DNA of 64,000 nucleotides, from NCBI RefSeq assembly GCF_030116705.1, contig NZ_JAOTIK010000001.1:6104501-6168500 (forward strand), given 5' to 3'. Below are positions 53,014-61,392 of the stretch, piece after piece. The DNA is from Streptomyces sp. ML-6. Its GTDB lineage: Bacteria; Actinomycetota; Actinomycetes; Streptomycetales; Streptomycetaceae. Every line of letters begins with the position of its first letter. Position 1 is the first letter of the stretch. Under the pieces are notes generated by a model, which saw only the letters and a program-made list of their open reading frames with translations, did no database searches and was not told where the DNA came from. Both the position numbers and the translations under genes were made by a program.

Positions 53014-53628
53014 ATGCCTCTCATCCCCGAGGAGCCTCAGATTCACGAGAGCGCCCAGGGTCCCCGCGCCACTCCGGCCTCCGGCCGTACCGCGTCGACC
53101 CCCCGTCCCGTACCCGGCCCGCGTTCAGCGGCCACGCCGCGCCCCGGTCGTCCCGGGCCCGGCCCCGCGAAGCCCGCGCCCCCGGCGCAGCGCCCGCACC
53201 CCACTCCCGGTCGGCCCCAGTCGGGTCGGCAGGAGAATCGTTCCGCACCGCAGATCCAGCTGATCCCCGCCTCGGTGGGTGGCGCTCTCGACGCCGCCGA
53301 CGAAGCGGTGGACCTGCTGCTCGAATCCGGCCGTGCGCCGGGCGAGATCCTGGTGCTCACCACCGGTGAGCAGCACCCGTGGGCCGCGCACGAGCTCTCC
53401 TTCGGCGAGGCCGCCTACTGGGCGCAGCACAAGGCCGGCGACGACGTCTTCTTCGCCGGGGCCGCGGCTGCGGACCGGGTGAAGCCCCGCCCCGTGGTGA
53501 TCGTCGCCGTCAACGGGGAGGGTGAGGTCGCGGCTGCGCTGACCGACGCACGGGAACGTGCCGGAGCACTGCTGATCGTGTGCGGGGACCCGCAGCGGAT
53601 CAACGCGGTGCTCGGGGCCGGGGTCTGA
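53014..53628 (+). CDS. Conserved streptomycete protein, helicase C-domain-like
   Basis: This 204-residue protein has a first half that is Pro/Arg/Ala-rich and disordered. The second half (IQLIPASVGGALDAADEAVDLLLESGRAPGEILVLTTGEQHPWAAHEL, then VKPRPVVIVAVNGEGEVAAALTDARERAGALLIVCGDPQRI) resembles the C-terminal RecA-like domain of UvrD/Rep helicases around motifs IV-VI. Walker motifs are absent, so it cannot be a helicase alone. That relation is my inference. TAGACA (53001-53006) lies 7 nt before the ATG. Confidence 0.6.
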   Translation: MPLIPEEPQIHESAQGPRATPASGRTASTPRPVPGPRSAATPRPGRPGPGPAKPAPPAQRPHPTPGRPQSGRQENRSAPQIQLIPASVGGALDAADEAVDLLLESGRAPGEILVLTTGEQHPWAAHELSFGEAAYWAQHKAGDDVFFAGAAAADRVKPRPVVIVAVNGEGEVAAALTDARERAGALLIVCGDPQRINAVLGAGV

Positions 53629-53694
53629 TCCGCAGGACACCCGGAACCACGACGGCCCGGCTGCCCGACGGGGCGGTCGGGCCCGTGTCCGTGA

Positions 53695-54324
53695 TCAGCG
53701 GGCGGCGGTGTGCCGAAGGGCCTGCGCCGCGCCACCACCGGTGCGCAGCGGGGCCGGGTCGGGACCGAGCGACGTGTCGGCGAGCGTGGTCGGCCTGGAC
53801 GTGGAGGTGGGGCGGCGACCGCCCCGGCCCTTGCCCAGCACCTGCCAACCGCTACTGGTCAGCGTGATGTACGCGCCGCAGCGCAGCCCGTGCAGGGTGC
53901 AGGCGTCGCGCAGACCCCACATCCAGGCCCCGTCCTCCTCCGTCCAGCGCTCGTCGCCCTCACGGCAGTAGAGCAGCACCGCGGTCCGGACGGGCGTGCG
54001 GCGGCGGAGGTCGTGCGGGATCACCCGGCGCAGATGCGCCAGCAACGCGTTGCGGAACTCCCAGCCGTCCGCGGCCGTCGGGCGACGGGTGAACGAAGCG
54101 CTGGCCGTGAGGCGTTCCTCGTGATCGAGCACGGCCACGACGGCGGTCGTCGGGGTCGGACTGTGCCGGGCGTGCAAGCCGCTGACAACCTCGCGGGGGC
54201 TGCGCAGCAACGGTATTCCCGCTTCGGCCCACTCGGCCGGTTCGAGCATCCTGGCAAGGCGGTTGGCGGAGTCGGCGGATGCCGACATCGAAGTGGCTGC
54301 GGACGGAGCGAATCCGAAGGTCAC
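53695..54324 (-). CDS. Hypothetical protein, possibly RadC/MPN-like
   Basis: This 209-residue protein starts at GTG 54324 behind GGGAGG. The core (PLLRSPREVVSGLHARHSPTPTTAVVAVLDHEERLTASASF ... LLAHLRRVIPHD) has the strand-helix order of RadC, but the metal motif HxHP is absent, so no peptidase or nuclease activity is expected. Relatives occur next to recQ-like genes in Streptomyces, from memory. The last 40 residues are low-complexity. I cannot assign a function. A GGCCCG/CGGGCC stem (53654-53683) separates it from the convergent 53.0-kb gene. Confidence 0.55.
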   Translation of the reverse strand: MTFGFAPSAATSMSASADSANRLARMLEPAEWAEAGIPLLRSPREVVSGLHARHSPTPTTAVVAVLDHEERLTASASFTRRPTAADGWEFRNALLAHLRRVIPHDLRRRTPVRTAVLLYCREGDERWTEEDGAWMWGLRDACTLHGLRCGAYITLTSSGWQVLGKGRGGRRPTSTSRPTTLADTSLGPDPAPLRTGGGAAQALRHTAAR

Positions 54325-54542
54325 GGTCCTCCCTTCGCATACGCGCCCATGATGCGGGCAGGGTCGAGTGAGGGCGCACCGCGACACAACCCTTCCGGGC
54401 CGCGAAAGGGACTGTGCGGGGAGCGAGTCCAATTCTTCCTGGCGTATCGGCGGGCGGCAACGAGCAATTGGCGCAGGTGACGGTAATCAGCCGGAATGAC
54501 TCTGATATCCCTGCCCACGCCTTGCTCGAACAATGCCTCCCG

Positions 54543-56714
54543 TCACGCCTGAACAGCGAGGACCAGCGGAAACACGCCCTGGGCCCCGGCCCGCCGGAGC
54601 AGCCGCGCCGCCACCGCCAGAGTCCAGCCGGTGTCCGCGAGATCGTCCACGAGCAGTACGGGACCGCCCCCCGAGGCCAGCGCGTCGGCCAGGCCGGGCT
54701 CCACCACCAGTGCTTCGTGCAGGGCCCGGACCCGCTGTGCGCTGTTGGTCCGCGAGATCCGCAGGTCCATCGCGCCCGGCGCGTAAGTGACGCTGCCGAG
54801 CAGCGGCATCCGGCCGATCTCGGCGATACGGCCGCCCAGGGACTGGATGAGCCGAGGCTTGCTCTGCGAGGCGACCGTGACCACCCCGACCGGTCTGGGC
54901 GCGGCGTCCTCGGCCCCCGAGGCCCAGCCCCCGGGCCCCTTGGCCCAGTCGGCCAGCACGCTCACCACGGCGTTCGCCACGTCATCCGGCACGGGGGCGT
55001 CCGGCGCCTGGGGGGCCAGCATCGGGCGCAGCCGGTTGCCCCAGCCGATGTCGGAGAGCCGCCCCAGGGCGCGGCCGGTGAACGACACCTCTCCCGCGGG
55101 GATGCGGCCCTTGAGGTCGACGCCCACGGCCGCGAGGCCGGTCGGCCACATCTTGCGGGGCTCCATCTCCACACCGGGTCTGCTCAGTTCGCCCCGTGCA
55201 CCGTCGAGGGCCACGCTGGACACCTGGTCGTCGAAGCGGGCTCCCGCACAGTTGTCGCAGCGCCCGCAGGAGGTCGCCTCCTCGTCGTCCAGCCGGCGTC
55301 GCAGGAACTCCATCCGACAGCCCGTCGTCGTCGCGTACTCACGCATCGCCTGCTGCTCGGCAGTCCGCTGGCGGGCCACCCACGCGTAGCGCTCCGCGTC
55401 GTACACCCAGGGCTCACCGGTGGCGATCCAGCCGCCCTTGACGCGTCTGACGGCGCCGTCGACGTCCAGCACCTTGAGCATGGTTTCCAGCCGGGTGCGC
55501 CGCAGGTCGACCAGTGGTTCCAGGGCGGGCAGCGAGAGCGGCCGGCCGGCGTGGGCGAGGGCATCGATCGTCCGCCGCACCTGCTCCTCGGGAGGAAAGG
55601 CGACCGAAGCGAAGTACTCCCAGATCGCTTCGTCCTCCTTGCCCGGCAGGAGCAGCACCTCCGCGTGTTCGACACCACGCCCCGCACGCCCCACCTGCTG
55701 GTAGTAGGCGATGGGGGAGGAGGGCGAGCCGAGGTGGACCACGAATCCGAGGTCGGGCTTGTCGAACCCCATGCCCAGCGCGGACGTCGCCACGAGGGCC
55801 TTGACCCGGTTGGCGAGGAGGTCGTCCTCCGCCTGCTGGCGGTCGGCGTTCTCGGTGCGACCGGTGTAGGACGCCACCGTGTGCCCGCACTGACGCAGAT
55901 ACGCGGTGACCTCCTCGGCGGCGGCGACCGTCAGGGTGTAGATGATTCCCGAACCGGGGAGTTCCTTGAGGTGATCGCCCAGCCAGGCCAATCGGTGCGC
56001 GGCGTTCGGAAGTTGCAGAACACCGAGGCTGAGGCTCTCCCGGTCCAGGGAGCCGCGGAGCACGAGCGCGTCGGTACCCGCGCCGGTACCCAGCTGTTCC
56101 GCGACATCCGCGGTCACCCGGGCGTTCGCCGTCGCGGTGGTCGCCAGGACGGGCACACCGGCGGGCAGGTCGGCCAGCATGGTCCGCAGGCGCCGGTAGT
56201 CGGGCCGGAAATCGTGACCCCAGTCGGAAATGCAGTGCGCCTCGTCGACCACGAGCAGCCCCGTGGCGGCGGCGAGCCGGGGCAGGACCTGGTCCCGGAA
56301 ATCGGGATTGTTGAGCCGCTCGGGGCTGACCAGCAACACGTCCACTTCACCGGCTGCCACCTCGGCCTGCACGGTCTCCCACTCCTCGGTGTTGGAGGAG
56401 TTGATCGTGCGGGCGCTGATTCCGGCTCGGGCCGCCGCCGCGACCTGGTTGCGCATCAGCGCGAGCAGCGGCGAGACGATCACGGTCGGCCCGCCGCCCT
56501 GCGCGCGGATCAGCGATGTCGCGACGAAGTACACGGCGGACTTGCCCCAACCGGTCCGCTGGACGACCAGGGCCCGGCGCTTGTCGGCGACGAGTGCCTC
56601 GATGGCCAGCCACTGGTCCTCCCGCAACCGCGCAGTGCCTGTGGGGTCACCGACGAGTCGGGCGAGTACGGAGTCGGCCGAGGCCCTGAGGTCTGCGCGG
56701 GTTGCTTGGGTCAT
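54543..56714 (-). CDS. recQ: RecQ helicase with C-terminal phosphoribosyltransferase-like domain
   Basis: This 723-residue protein has an N-terminal RecQ helicase: motif [16 protein letters not shown] (note GWGKS for GSGKS), [26 protein letters not shown], motif [17 protein letters not shown] and motif [13 protein letters not shown]. The zinc region (about 455-500) has four Cys: GCRMEFL and SCGRCDNC. No HRDC domain follows. Instead residues about 570-723 end in [26 protein letters not shown], the PRPP-binding loop of type I phosphoribosyltransferases as in ComF. ATG 56714 was chosen (GGGGG upstream); an earlier in-frame ATG is possible. It is divergent from a DUF4192 gene. Confidence 0.9.
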   Translation of the reverse strand: MTQATRADLRASADSVLARLVGDPTGTARLREDQWLAIEALVADKRRALVVQRTGWGKSAVYFVATSLIRAQGGGPTVIVSPLLALMRNQVAAAARAGISARTINSSNTEEWETVQAEVAAGEVDVLLVSPERLNNPDFRDQVLPRLAAATGLLVVDEAHCISDWGHDFRPDYRRLRTMLADLPAGVPVLATTATANARVTADVAEQLGTGAGTDALVLRGSLDRESLSLGVLQLPNAAHRLAWLGDHLKELPGSGIIYTLTVAAAEEVTAYLRQCGHTVASYTGRTENADRQQAEDDLLANRVKALVATSALGMGFDKPDLGFVVHLGSPSSPIAYYQQVGRAGRGVEHAEVLLLPGKEDEAIWEYFASVAFPPEEQVRRTIDALAHAGRPLSLPALEPLVDLRRTRLETMLKVLDVDGAVRRVKGGWIATGEPWVYDAERYAWVARQRTAEQQAMREYATTTGCRMEFLRRRLDDEEATSCGRCDNCAGARFDDQVSSVALDGARGELSRPGVEMEPRKMWPTGLAAVGVDLKGRIPAGEVSFTGRALGRLSDIGWGNRLRPMLAPQAPDAPVPDDVANAVVSVLADWAKGPGGWASGAEDAAPRPVGVVTVASQSKPRLIQSLGGRIAEIGRMPLLGSVTYAPGAMDLRISRTNSAQRVRALHEALVVEPGLADALASGGGPVLLVDDLADTGWTLAVAARLLRRAGAQGVFPLVLAVQA

Positions 56715-56764
56715 GCCCCCATGCAACCCGATGGCTATGACAAACCGCGAACGGTCGCCCGGCC

Positions 56765-56784
56765 TGTGGAAAAAGTTATCCACA
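56765..56784. promoter_or_regulatory. Inverted pair of DnaA boxes
   Basis: TTATCCACA (56776-56784, plus) and TTTTCCACA (minus strand of 56765-56773) face each other with two bases between. They form a larger palindrome CCTGTGGA...TCCACAGG in the 109-bp recQ/DUF4192 spacer. Confidence 0.6.
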
Positions 56785-56823
56785 GGGGTCGCGGAATTTT
56801 TCCGTTCGCGGGACGGTCATGCC

Positions 56824-58119
56824 ATGAACCAGCGCCACGAATCCAACGGTCCGGTCGACGAGCAGCAGATCACTCTGCGAGGCCCCGCCGAGCTCGCAGA
56901 CGCCCTTCCCTACCTCATGGGATTCCATCCGAACGACAGCGTGGTCATGGTCGCCCTGCACGGCGGCAGGGGCCGCTTCGGCGGGCGGCTCAGGCTCGGC
57001 ATCCCGCAGACGCCCGAGGAATGGCCGTCCGTAGCGGAGCAGCTTGCCGAGTGCTTGATCAAGGGGAGCGAGCGGCGCGGCAGCCGTCCCGACGCGATCG
57101 TGGTCTTCCTCTGCCAGGATCCCGCCGAGGGCGAGCCCCCCGGCCGGGTCATGGAGCGGCTGCGGCCCCTGGCCCAGAGCCTGCGTACGGCCTGCGGCGC
57201 GCTCGACGTGCCGGTACTCGAAGCGCTCTGCATCTCCGACGGCCGGTACTGGTCCTACTGCTGCCCGGACGGGCGTTGCTGCCCGGCTGAGGGCAACCGG
57301 ATGGCCATGCCCGGCACCTCGGTGATGGCGGCCGCCGCCGCGTACGCGGGCATCCAAGTGCGCGGATCGTTGCGGGAGATGGAGTCCAGGCTCATGCCCC
57401 TGGGCACAGCCGCCGAGGCGGATCAGCAACAAGCGCTCGATTCGATGGGGGTCGAAATGGTGCCCAGGCTCCTCGACGAAGCGGGCCGCAAGGCCGTTGG
57501 CCGGGAGACCCTGGACCTCGCCAGGAGGCTCATGAAGCGGCTCGGGGAGGCACCACCGACGACTCCCTCCCTTGCGGACATCAACGACGACCGGCTGATC
57601 AGCCATGACGAGGCGGCCGCGATGATCCTCGGCCTGCAGGACCGGGAAACCCGTGACAGGGCGGCGGAATGGATGGAGGGCCCGGAGGCCGATTCCGCGC
57701 TCCGGCTCTGGCGGGCGCTGTCCCGCCGTTGCGTCCCACCGTACGAGGAGCACGCCGCGGCTCCCCTGGCCCTGGCCGGCTGGGTCTCCTGGTCGACGGG
57801 GGACGAGCCGGCCGCGCGGGTCGCGTTGGGACTCGCGCTGCGGATGGACCCCCATTACACCTTCGCCCAGCTTCTCCACGAAGCGTGCAACCAGGGCCTC
57901 GACCCGGAGACACTGCGTCGTTGCCTGCGCGGGGAGCGCAACGCCCGACTGGGGCGGCGGAGCCATCGGACGGCCCCGGGCGCCCGGCCTCGCACCACAC
58001 GCCCGGCCACCGCACCCCGACGGAAGGCGCCGTCCGGCCCCTCCCGCCCCGAAACGGCTGCCCGACGCAGGTCCGGGCGAGCCGCTCCGAATCGACGCAC
58101 CCACAGGAGCGATGGATGA
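56824..58119 (+). CDS. DUF4192 protein
   Basis: This 431-residue actinobacterial protein of unknown function has the family opening: ITLRGPAELADALPYLMGFHPNDSVVMVALHGGRGRFGGRLRL. DAIVVFLCQDP, CGALDVPVLEALCISDGRYWSYCCPDGRCCPAEG, and a C-terminal helical part (AAPLALAGWVSWSTGDEPAARVALGLALRMDPHYTFAQLL) follow. The Arg/Pro-rich last 55 residues are disordered. The cysteine cluster (CC...CC) is notable but no metal is proven. ATG 56824 follows the DnaA-box pair. It is divergent from recQ. The 265 bp to the next gene show no further gene. Confidence 0.88.
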   Translation: MNQRHESNGPVDEQQITLRGPAELADALPYLMGFHPNDSVVMVALHGGRGRFGGRLRLGIPQTPEEWPSVAEQLAECLIKGSERRGSRPDAIVVFLCQDPAEGEPPGRVMERLRPLAQSLRTACGALDVPVLEALCISDGRYWSYCCPDGRCCPAEGNRMAMPGTSVMAAAAAYAGIQVRGSLREMESRLMPLGTAAEADQQQALDSMGVEMVPRLLDEAGRKAVGRETLDLARRLMKRLGEAPPTTPSLADINDDRLISHDEAAAMILGLQDRETRDRAAEWMEGPEADSALRLWRALSRRCVPPYEEHAAAPLALAGWVSWSTGDEPAARVALGLALRMDPHYTFAQLLHEACNQGLDPETLRRCLRGERNARLGRRSHRTAPGARPRTTRPATAPRRKAPSGPSRPETAARRRSGRAAPNRRTHRSDG

Positions 58120-58357
58120 CCCGGGGATCTCGTCACTGAACAGACCCTGCCGCTGAGACGTGGGGGAGGGGCACGGACCGCGACGCTTCGCACGGCATCG
58201 GCTCGGGCAAGGAGCAGCCCACAGGGGTGGAAGCCGGTGCCGAGGGAGCGCGGTCCGTGAGCGGCGGTGACCCGACGGGGGAGCGGGGTGGATCGCGGAG
58301 CCAAGGAAGGGGTGATGCGAAAGGGATCGAGAAGAGATCTTCGAAGGGAGTGCTTAT

Positions 58358-58372
58358 CGTCAGGCAGACGAC
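58358..58372. promoter_or_regulatory. Palindrome in front of the NrtR-like gene
   Basis: TCGTC-aggca-GACGA is a perfect 5-5-5 inverted repeat directly upstream of TATGAT (58374-58379), which would be the -10 of the next gene. It fits an autoregulatory site. Confidence 0.5.
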
Positions 58373-58384
58373 TATGATCGCGGC

Positions 58385-59149
58385 ATGCCGCCCTACGACC
58401 CGTCGACTTTCCCGCCCTTCGCCGTCACTGTCGACCTGGTCGTGCTCACGGTGCGCCGTCATGCGCTCTGCGCACTGGTCGTACGCCGTGGTGAGCCGCC
58501 TTTCCAAGGACGATGGGCGTTGCCCGGCGGCTTCGTGAGAGCCGATGAGGATCTCGGTGCGGCGGCGGGGCGGGAGCTCGGGGAGGAGACCGGCCTGTGC
58601 GCCCAGGACCCGGCGGCTCCGGCGGTTGGCAACGGTGCCCACCTCGAACAGCTCGCCACCTACGGCGACCCCGGTCGCGACCCGCGGATGAGAGTCGTCA
58701 GCGTCGCCCATCTCGCACTGGCCCCCGATCTTCCGGCCCCGCGGGCGGGCGGTGACGCGAACAGCGCGAGGTGGGCGCCCGTCGAGGACCTGCTCGGGCC
58801 GGAAGGAGGCTTCGGCCAGGAGGACGAGAGCCAGGCGCCGCTGGCCTTCGACCACGCGCGAATCCTCGCCGACGGCGTCGAACGGGCTCGATCTAAGATC
58901 GAGTACTCCTCCCTGGCCACCGCCTTCTGTCCTCCAGAGTTCACGGTCGGCGAGCTCCGGAGGGTGTACGAGGCGGTATGGGGCGTGGTCCTCGATCCGC
59001 GGAACTTCCATCGCAAGGTGACCGGCACCCCCGGCTTCCTGGTGCCCTCGGGCGGTACGACCACCCGTCAGGGCGGGCGTCCGGCCCAGCTGTTCCGGGC
59101 CGGCGCCGCCACGCTGCTCAACCCCCCGATGCTGAGGCCGGAGGTCTGA
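58385..59149 (+). CDS. Nudix hydrolase with winged-helix tail (NrtR-like)
   Basis: This 254-residue protein has an N-terminal Nudix domain (residues 10-145) with a complete Nudix box GGFVRADEDLGAAAGRELGEETGL, so hydrolysis is possible. The C-terminal region (FTVGELRRVYEAVWGVVLDPRNFHRKVTGTPGFL) is the winged helix of the NrtR family, regulators of NAD or sugar metabolism that bind ADP-ribose-like ligands. TATGAT lies 5 nt before ATG 58385, suggesting a leaderless message. The target regulon is not visible; no nad genes are in the window. Confidence 0.88.
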   Translation: MPPYDPSTFPPFAVTVDLVVLTVRRHALCALVVRRGEPPFQGRWALPGGFVRADEDLGAAAGRELGEETGLCAQDPAAPAVGNGAHLEQLATYGDPGRDPRMRVVSVAHLALAPDLPAPRAGGDANSARWAPVEDLLGPEGGFGQEDESQAPLAFDHARILADGVERARSKIEYSSLATAFCPPEFTVGELRRVYEAVWGVVLDPRNFHRKVTGTPGFLVPSGGTTTRQGGRPAQLFRAGAATLLNPPMLRPEV

Positions 59150-59261
59150 GCCCGCGGAACGCCCGCGATATCGAAGCTACGCAAAAAGTCTGATTTGTCG
59201 CGTTATCTTGCTGTGGTACCCACTCTGCCGCCGAGCGGTCTCACCTTCCGCGAGAGAAGCG

Positions 59262-61238
59262 ATGCTCCAGGCCATCGGACTCACCAGCGCCCCCCGCCGC
59301 GGCCTTCCGGCCGCTGTGGACGACCTCACTCTCGAAGCCCGGCCCGGCCATGTCACCGCACTTCTGGGCCCTCCCGGCTCCGGGAAGACCGCAGCCCTCC
59401 GCCTCATGCTCGAACTCGACCCGGGGCGGGGCATCACCTACTTCCGGGGCAGACCGCTGCACCGGATCCCGCACCCGGCCCGCGAGGTGGGAGTGCTCCT
59501 CGGGGACGTACCGGGGCACCCTGCCCGCACCGCCCGCGGGCAGCTCCGGATGCTCTGCGCCGCTGCAGGGGTGCCAGTGGCGCGGGCCGACGAAGTGCTC
59601 GACGCCGTAGGGCTGGCCGGACTCGGGGACCGGCGCATCGGCGCACTCTCACTCGGCATGGACCGTCGGCTCGCACTCGCCTCGGCACTGCTCGGCGACC
59701 CGCACGCGCTCGTCCTCGATGATCCGGCGGAGGGCCTTTCGCCGCGCGACGCCGGCTGGCTGCACGAGCTGTTGCGGGCCCACGCGGCGCGGGGCGGAAC
59801 CGTTCTGTACACCACGACCGACACCCGGGAGGCCGCACGCAACGCCCACCGCGTGATCACCATCGACGGTGGCCGTCTCGTCGCCGACCAGGGCGCCGGC
59901 GACTTCTCCCGGACCCGGCTGCGCCCCAGAGTCGCGGTCCGGACCCCGCACGCGGCCCGCCTTGCCGCGGTCGTCAGCCGGGAAGCCCGGGTGGCCCGGC
60001 GATCGGTCGAGGTGGTCACCGAAGCGGGTGGTCGGCTCTCGGTGTACGGCTCCACGTGCGCGGAGATCGGCGACACGGCGTTCCGGCACGGGCTGCCGGT
60101 GCACCAACTCGCCGACGAGATCGGTGACACCGGCCCCGTTGCGTCGCCGCAACCGGCAGGAGCGGTGGAGCCCGCCGCGTCGGGGGGAATTGCGGGGCCG
60201 ACGGGACGGGAGCGCCCCATCGATCCCGCGCATTCCACCAGCCATGCGGACCTCGTGGGCCACGCGGACCTCACGGCTCGGGCGAATCCGACAGGTCACG
60301 GGGACACCACGGGCCCCGCCCTCCCTGCGGCTTCCGCATCCCCAGGGGGACCGGCAGCCCTTGCGGTGCCTGACGACAGCGAGAGGCCGGGCCTTCCTCG
60401 ACCGGTCGTGCGGTCGTCGAGCCCAAAGCTGCCGCCCCCCATCCGGCGTCGTCCGGCCCGCGGTCCGCTCCATCCGCTGCGGTACGAGCTGCGTCGTATG
60501 TTCGGAGTCAGGACAACGCCCTTGATCATGGCCGTGGTCATGGTGCTCTCGGCCGGGCTCTCCGTACTGTTGGCCCGTACCGGTCATGCGCCGCTGCCGA
60601 AGACGCTGGCGGCCTGGCCGTCGCTGCTGCCACTGCCGCCCGCGGCGGTCGGTGCCGGGATTCTCGGTGCGCTGTCGTTCGGCGACGAATTCCGTTACCC
60701 CGCCCTCGCTGCAGGGCGAGGCGCGATCCCCCGCCGACCGGGGCTGCTCATTGCCAAGCTGGTGGTGTCCGCGGGTGCCGCCGTGGCGCTGGCCCTGGCC
60801 GTCGTCCTGGTTTCCGCCGAAGCCCTGCGGGTCGTGTACGGCCCCGAGCTGATCGGTATTTTCCCGAACTCGGTTCCGCTGTACGTCGGTTGGGTCGGGT
60901 TGGTCGTGGGCTGCGCGTGGGCGGGGCTCCTGGCTGCCGGGATCTTCCGGGTGACCGCGGCCGGTGTCGCCGCGGTGCTGGCCGTACCGGTGCTTGTGGC
61001 TCCGCTTGTCCGGAAGGTGCTGTCGACGGGGCCGGACCCCCGGTCGGTCGTCGGACTGCCGGGCAGGCTCCGCGAACTGGTGTGGCCGAGCTGGCCCCAC
61101 GAAACGGACCGATGGGTGGCGGCGGCCGTGCGGCTCGTGGCCCATCCGGTGGGGGCCGCGTTGTCGTTGTCGTTGTCGGTCCTGGTCTGCGCGTATCTGT
61201 TCACCGGCCTTCACCGCAGGGTCCGTTGGCGGTCGTAG
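59262..61238 (+). CDS. One-piece ABC exporter (ATPase fused to membrane domain)
   Basis: This 658-residue protein has an N-terminal ATPase (1-215) and C-terminal membrane domain (about 425-658, six spans such as LIMAVVMVLSAGLSVLLA and LLIAKLVVSAGAAVALALAVVLVSAEALRVVYG). The ATPase has Walker A GPPGSGKTA, signature LSLGMDRRLALASALL as in BcrA-type exporters, and Walker B ALVLDDPAEGLSP, in which the usual catalytic Glu is Asp. The roughly 100-residue linker is low-complexity (HADLVGHADLTARANPTGH). No separate permease is present. It precedes whiH on the same strand. The substrate is unknown. ATG 59262 has GAGAG upstream. Confidence 0.85.
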   Translation: MLQAIGLTSAPRRGLPAAVDDLTLEARPGHVTALLGPPGSGKTAALRLMLELDPGRGITYFRGRPLHRIPHPAREVGVLLGDVPGHPARTARGQLRMLCAAAGVPVARADEVLDAVGLAGLGDRRIGALSLGMDRRLALASALLGDPHALVLDDPAEGLSPRDAGWLHELLRAHAARGGTVLYTTTDTREAARNAHRVITIDGGRLVADQGAGDFSRTRLRPRVAVRTPHAARLAAVVSREARVARRSVEVVTEAGGRLSVYGSTCAEIGDTAFRHGLPVHQLADEIGDTGPVASPQPAGAVEPAASGGIAGPTGRERPIDPAHSTSHADLVGHADLTARANPTGHGDTTGPALPAASASPGGPAALAVPDDSERPGLPRPVVRSSSPKLPPPIRRRPARGPLHPLRYELRRMFGVRTTPLIMAVVMVLSAGLSVLLARTGHAPLPKTLAAWPSLLPLPPAAVGAGILGALSFGDEFRYPALAAGRGAIPRRPGLLIAKLVVSAGAAVALALAVVLVSAEALRVVYGPELIGIFPNSVPLYVGWVGLVVGCAWAGLLAAGIFRVTAAGVAAVLAVPVLVAPLVRKVLSTGPDPRSVVGLPGRLRELVWPSWPHETDRWVAAAVRLVAHPVGAALSLSLSVLVCAYLFTGLHRRVRWRS

Positions 61239-61304
61239 AACGGTGTCGGGCCGAGTCGGGGCCCGTAACTCCCAAGAGGATGACCGGTTTATGCAGGTTA
61301 GACG

Positions 61305-61329
61305 TCAATTGGGGGGTGGGTGCCGATCA
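61305..61329 (+). promoter_or_regulatory. WhiG-type promoter candidate for whiH
   Basis: GCCGATCA (61322-61329) differs by one base from the WhiG/FliA -10 consensus GCCGATAA. Upstream TCAA (61305-61308, 13-bp spacer) or GTCA is a plausible -35. In S. coelicolor whiH depends on WhiG. The site is 64 bp before the start. Confidence 0.65.
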
Positions 61330-61392
61330 CCCTTTCGTGTGCTTTTCACCAAAGACCTCAAGAGCTGAGTGAGCTGCGCCGACAAAGGATGC

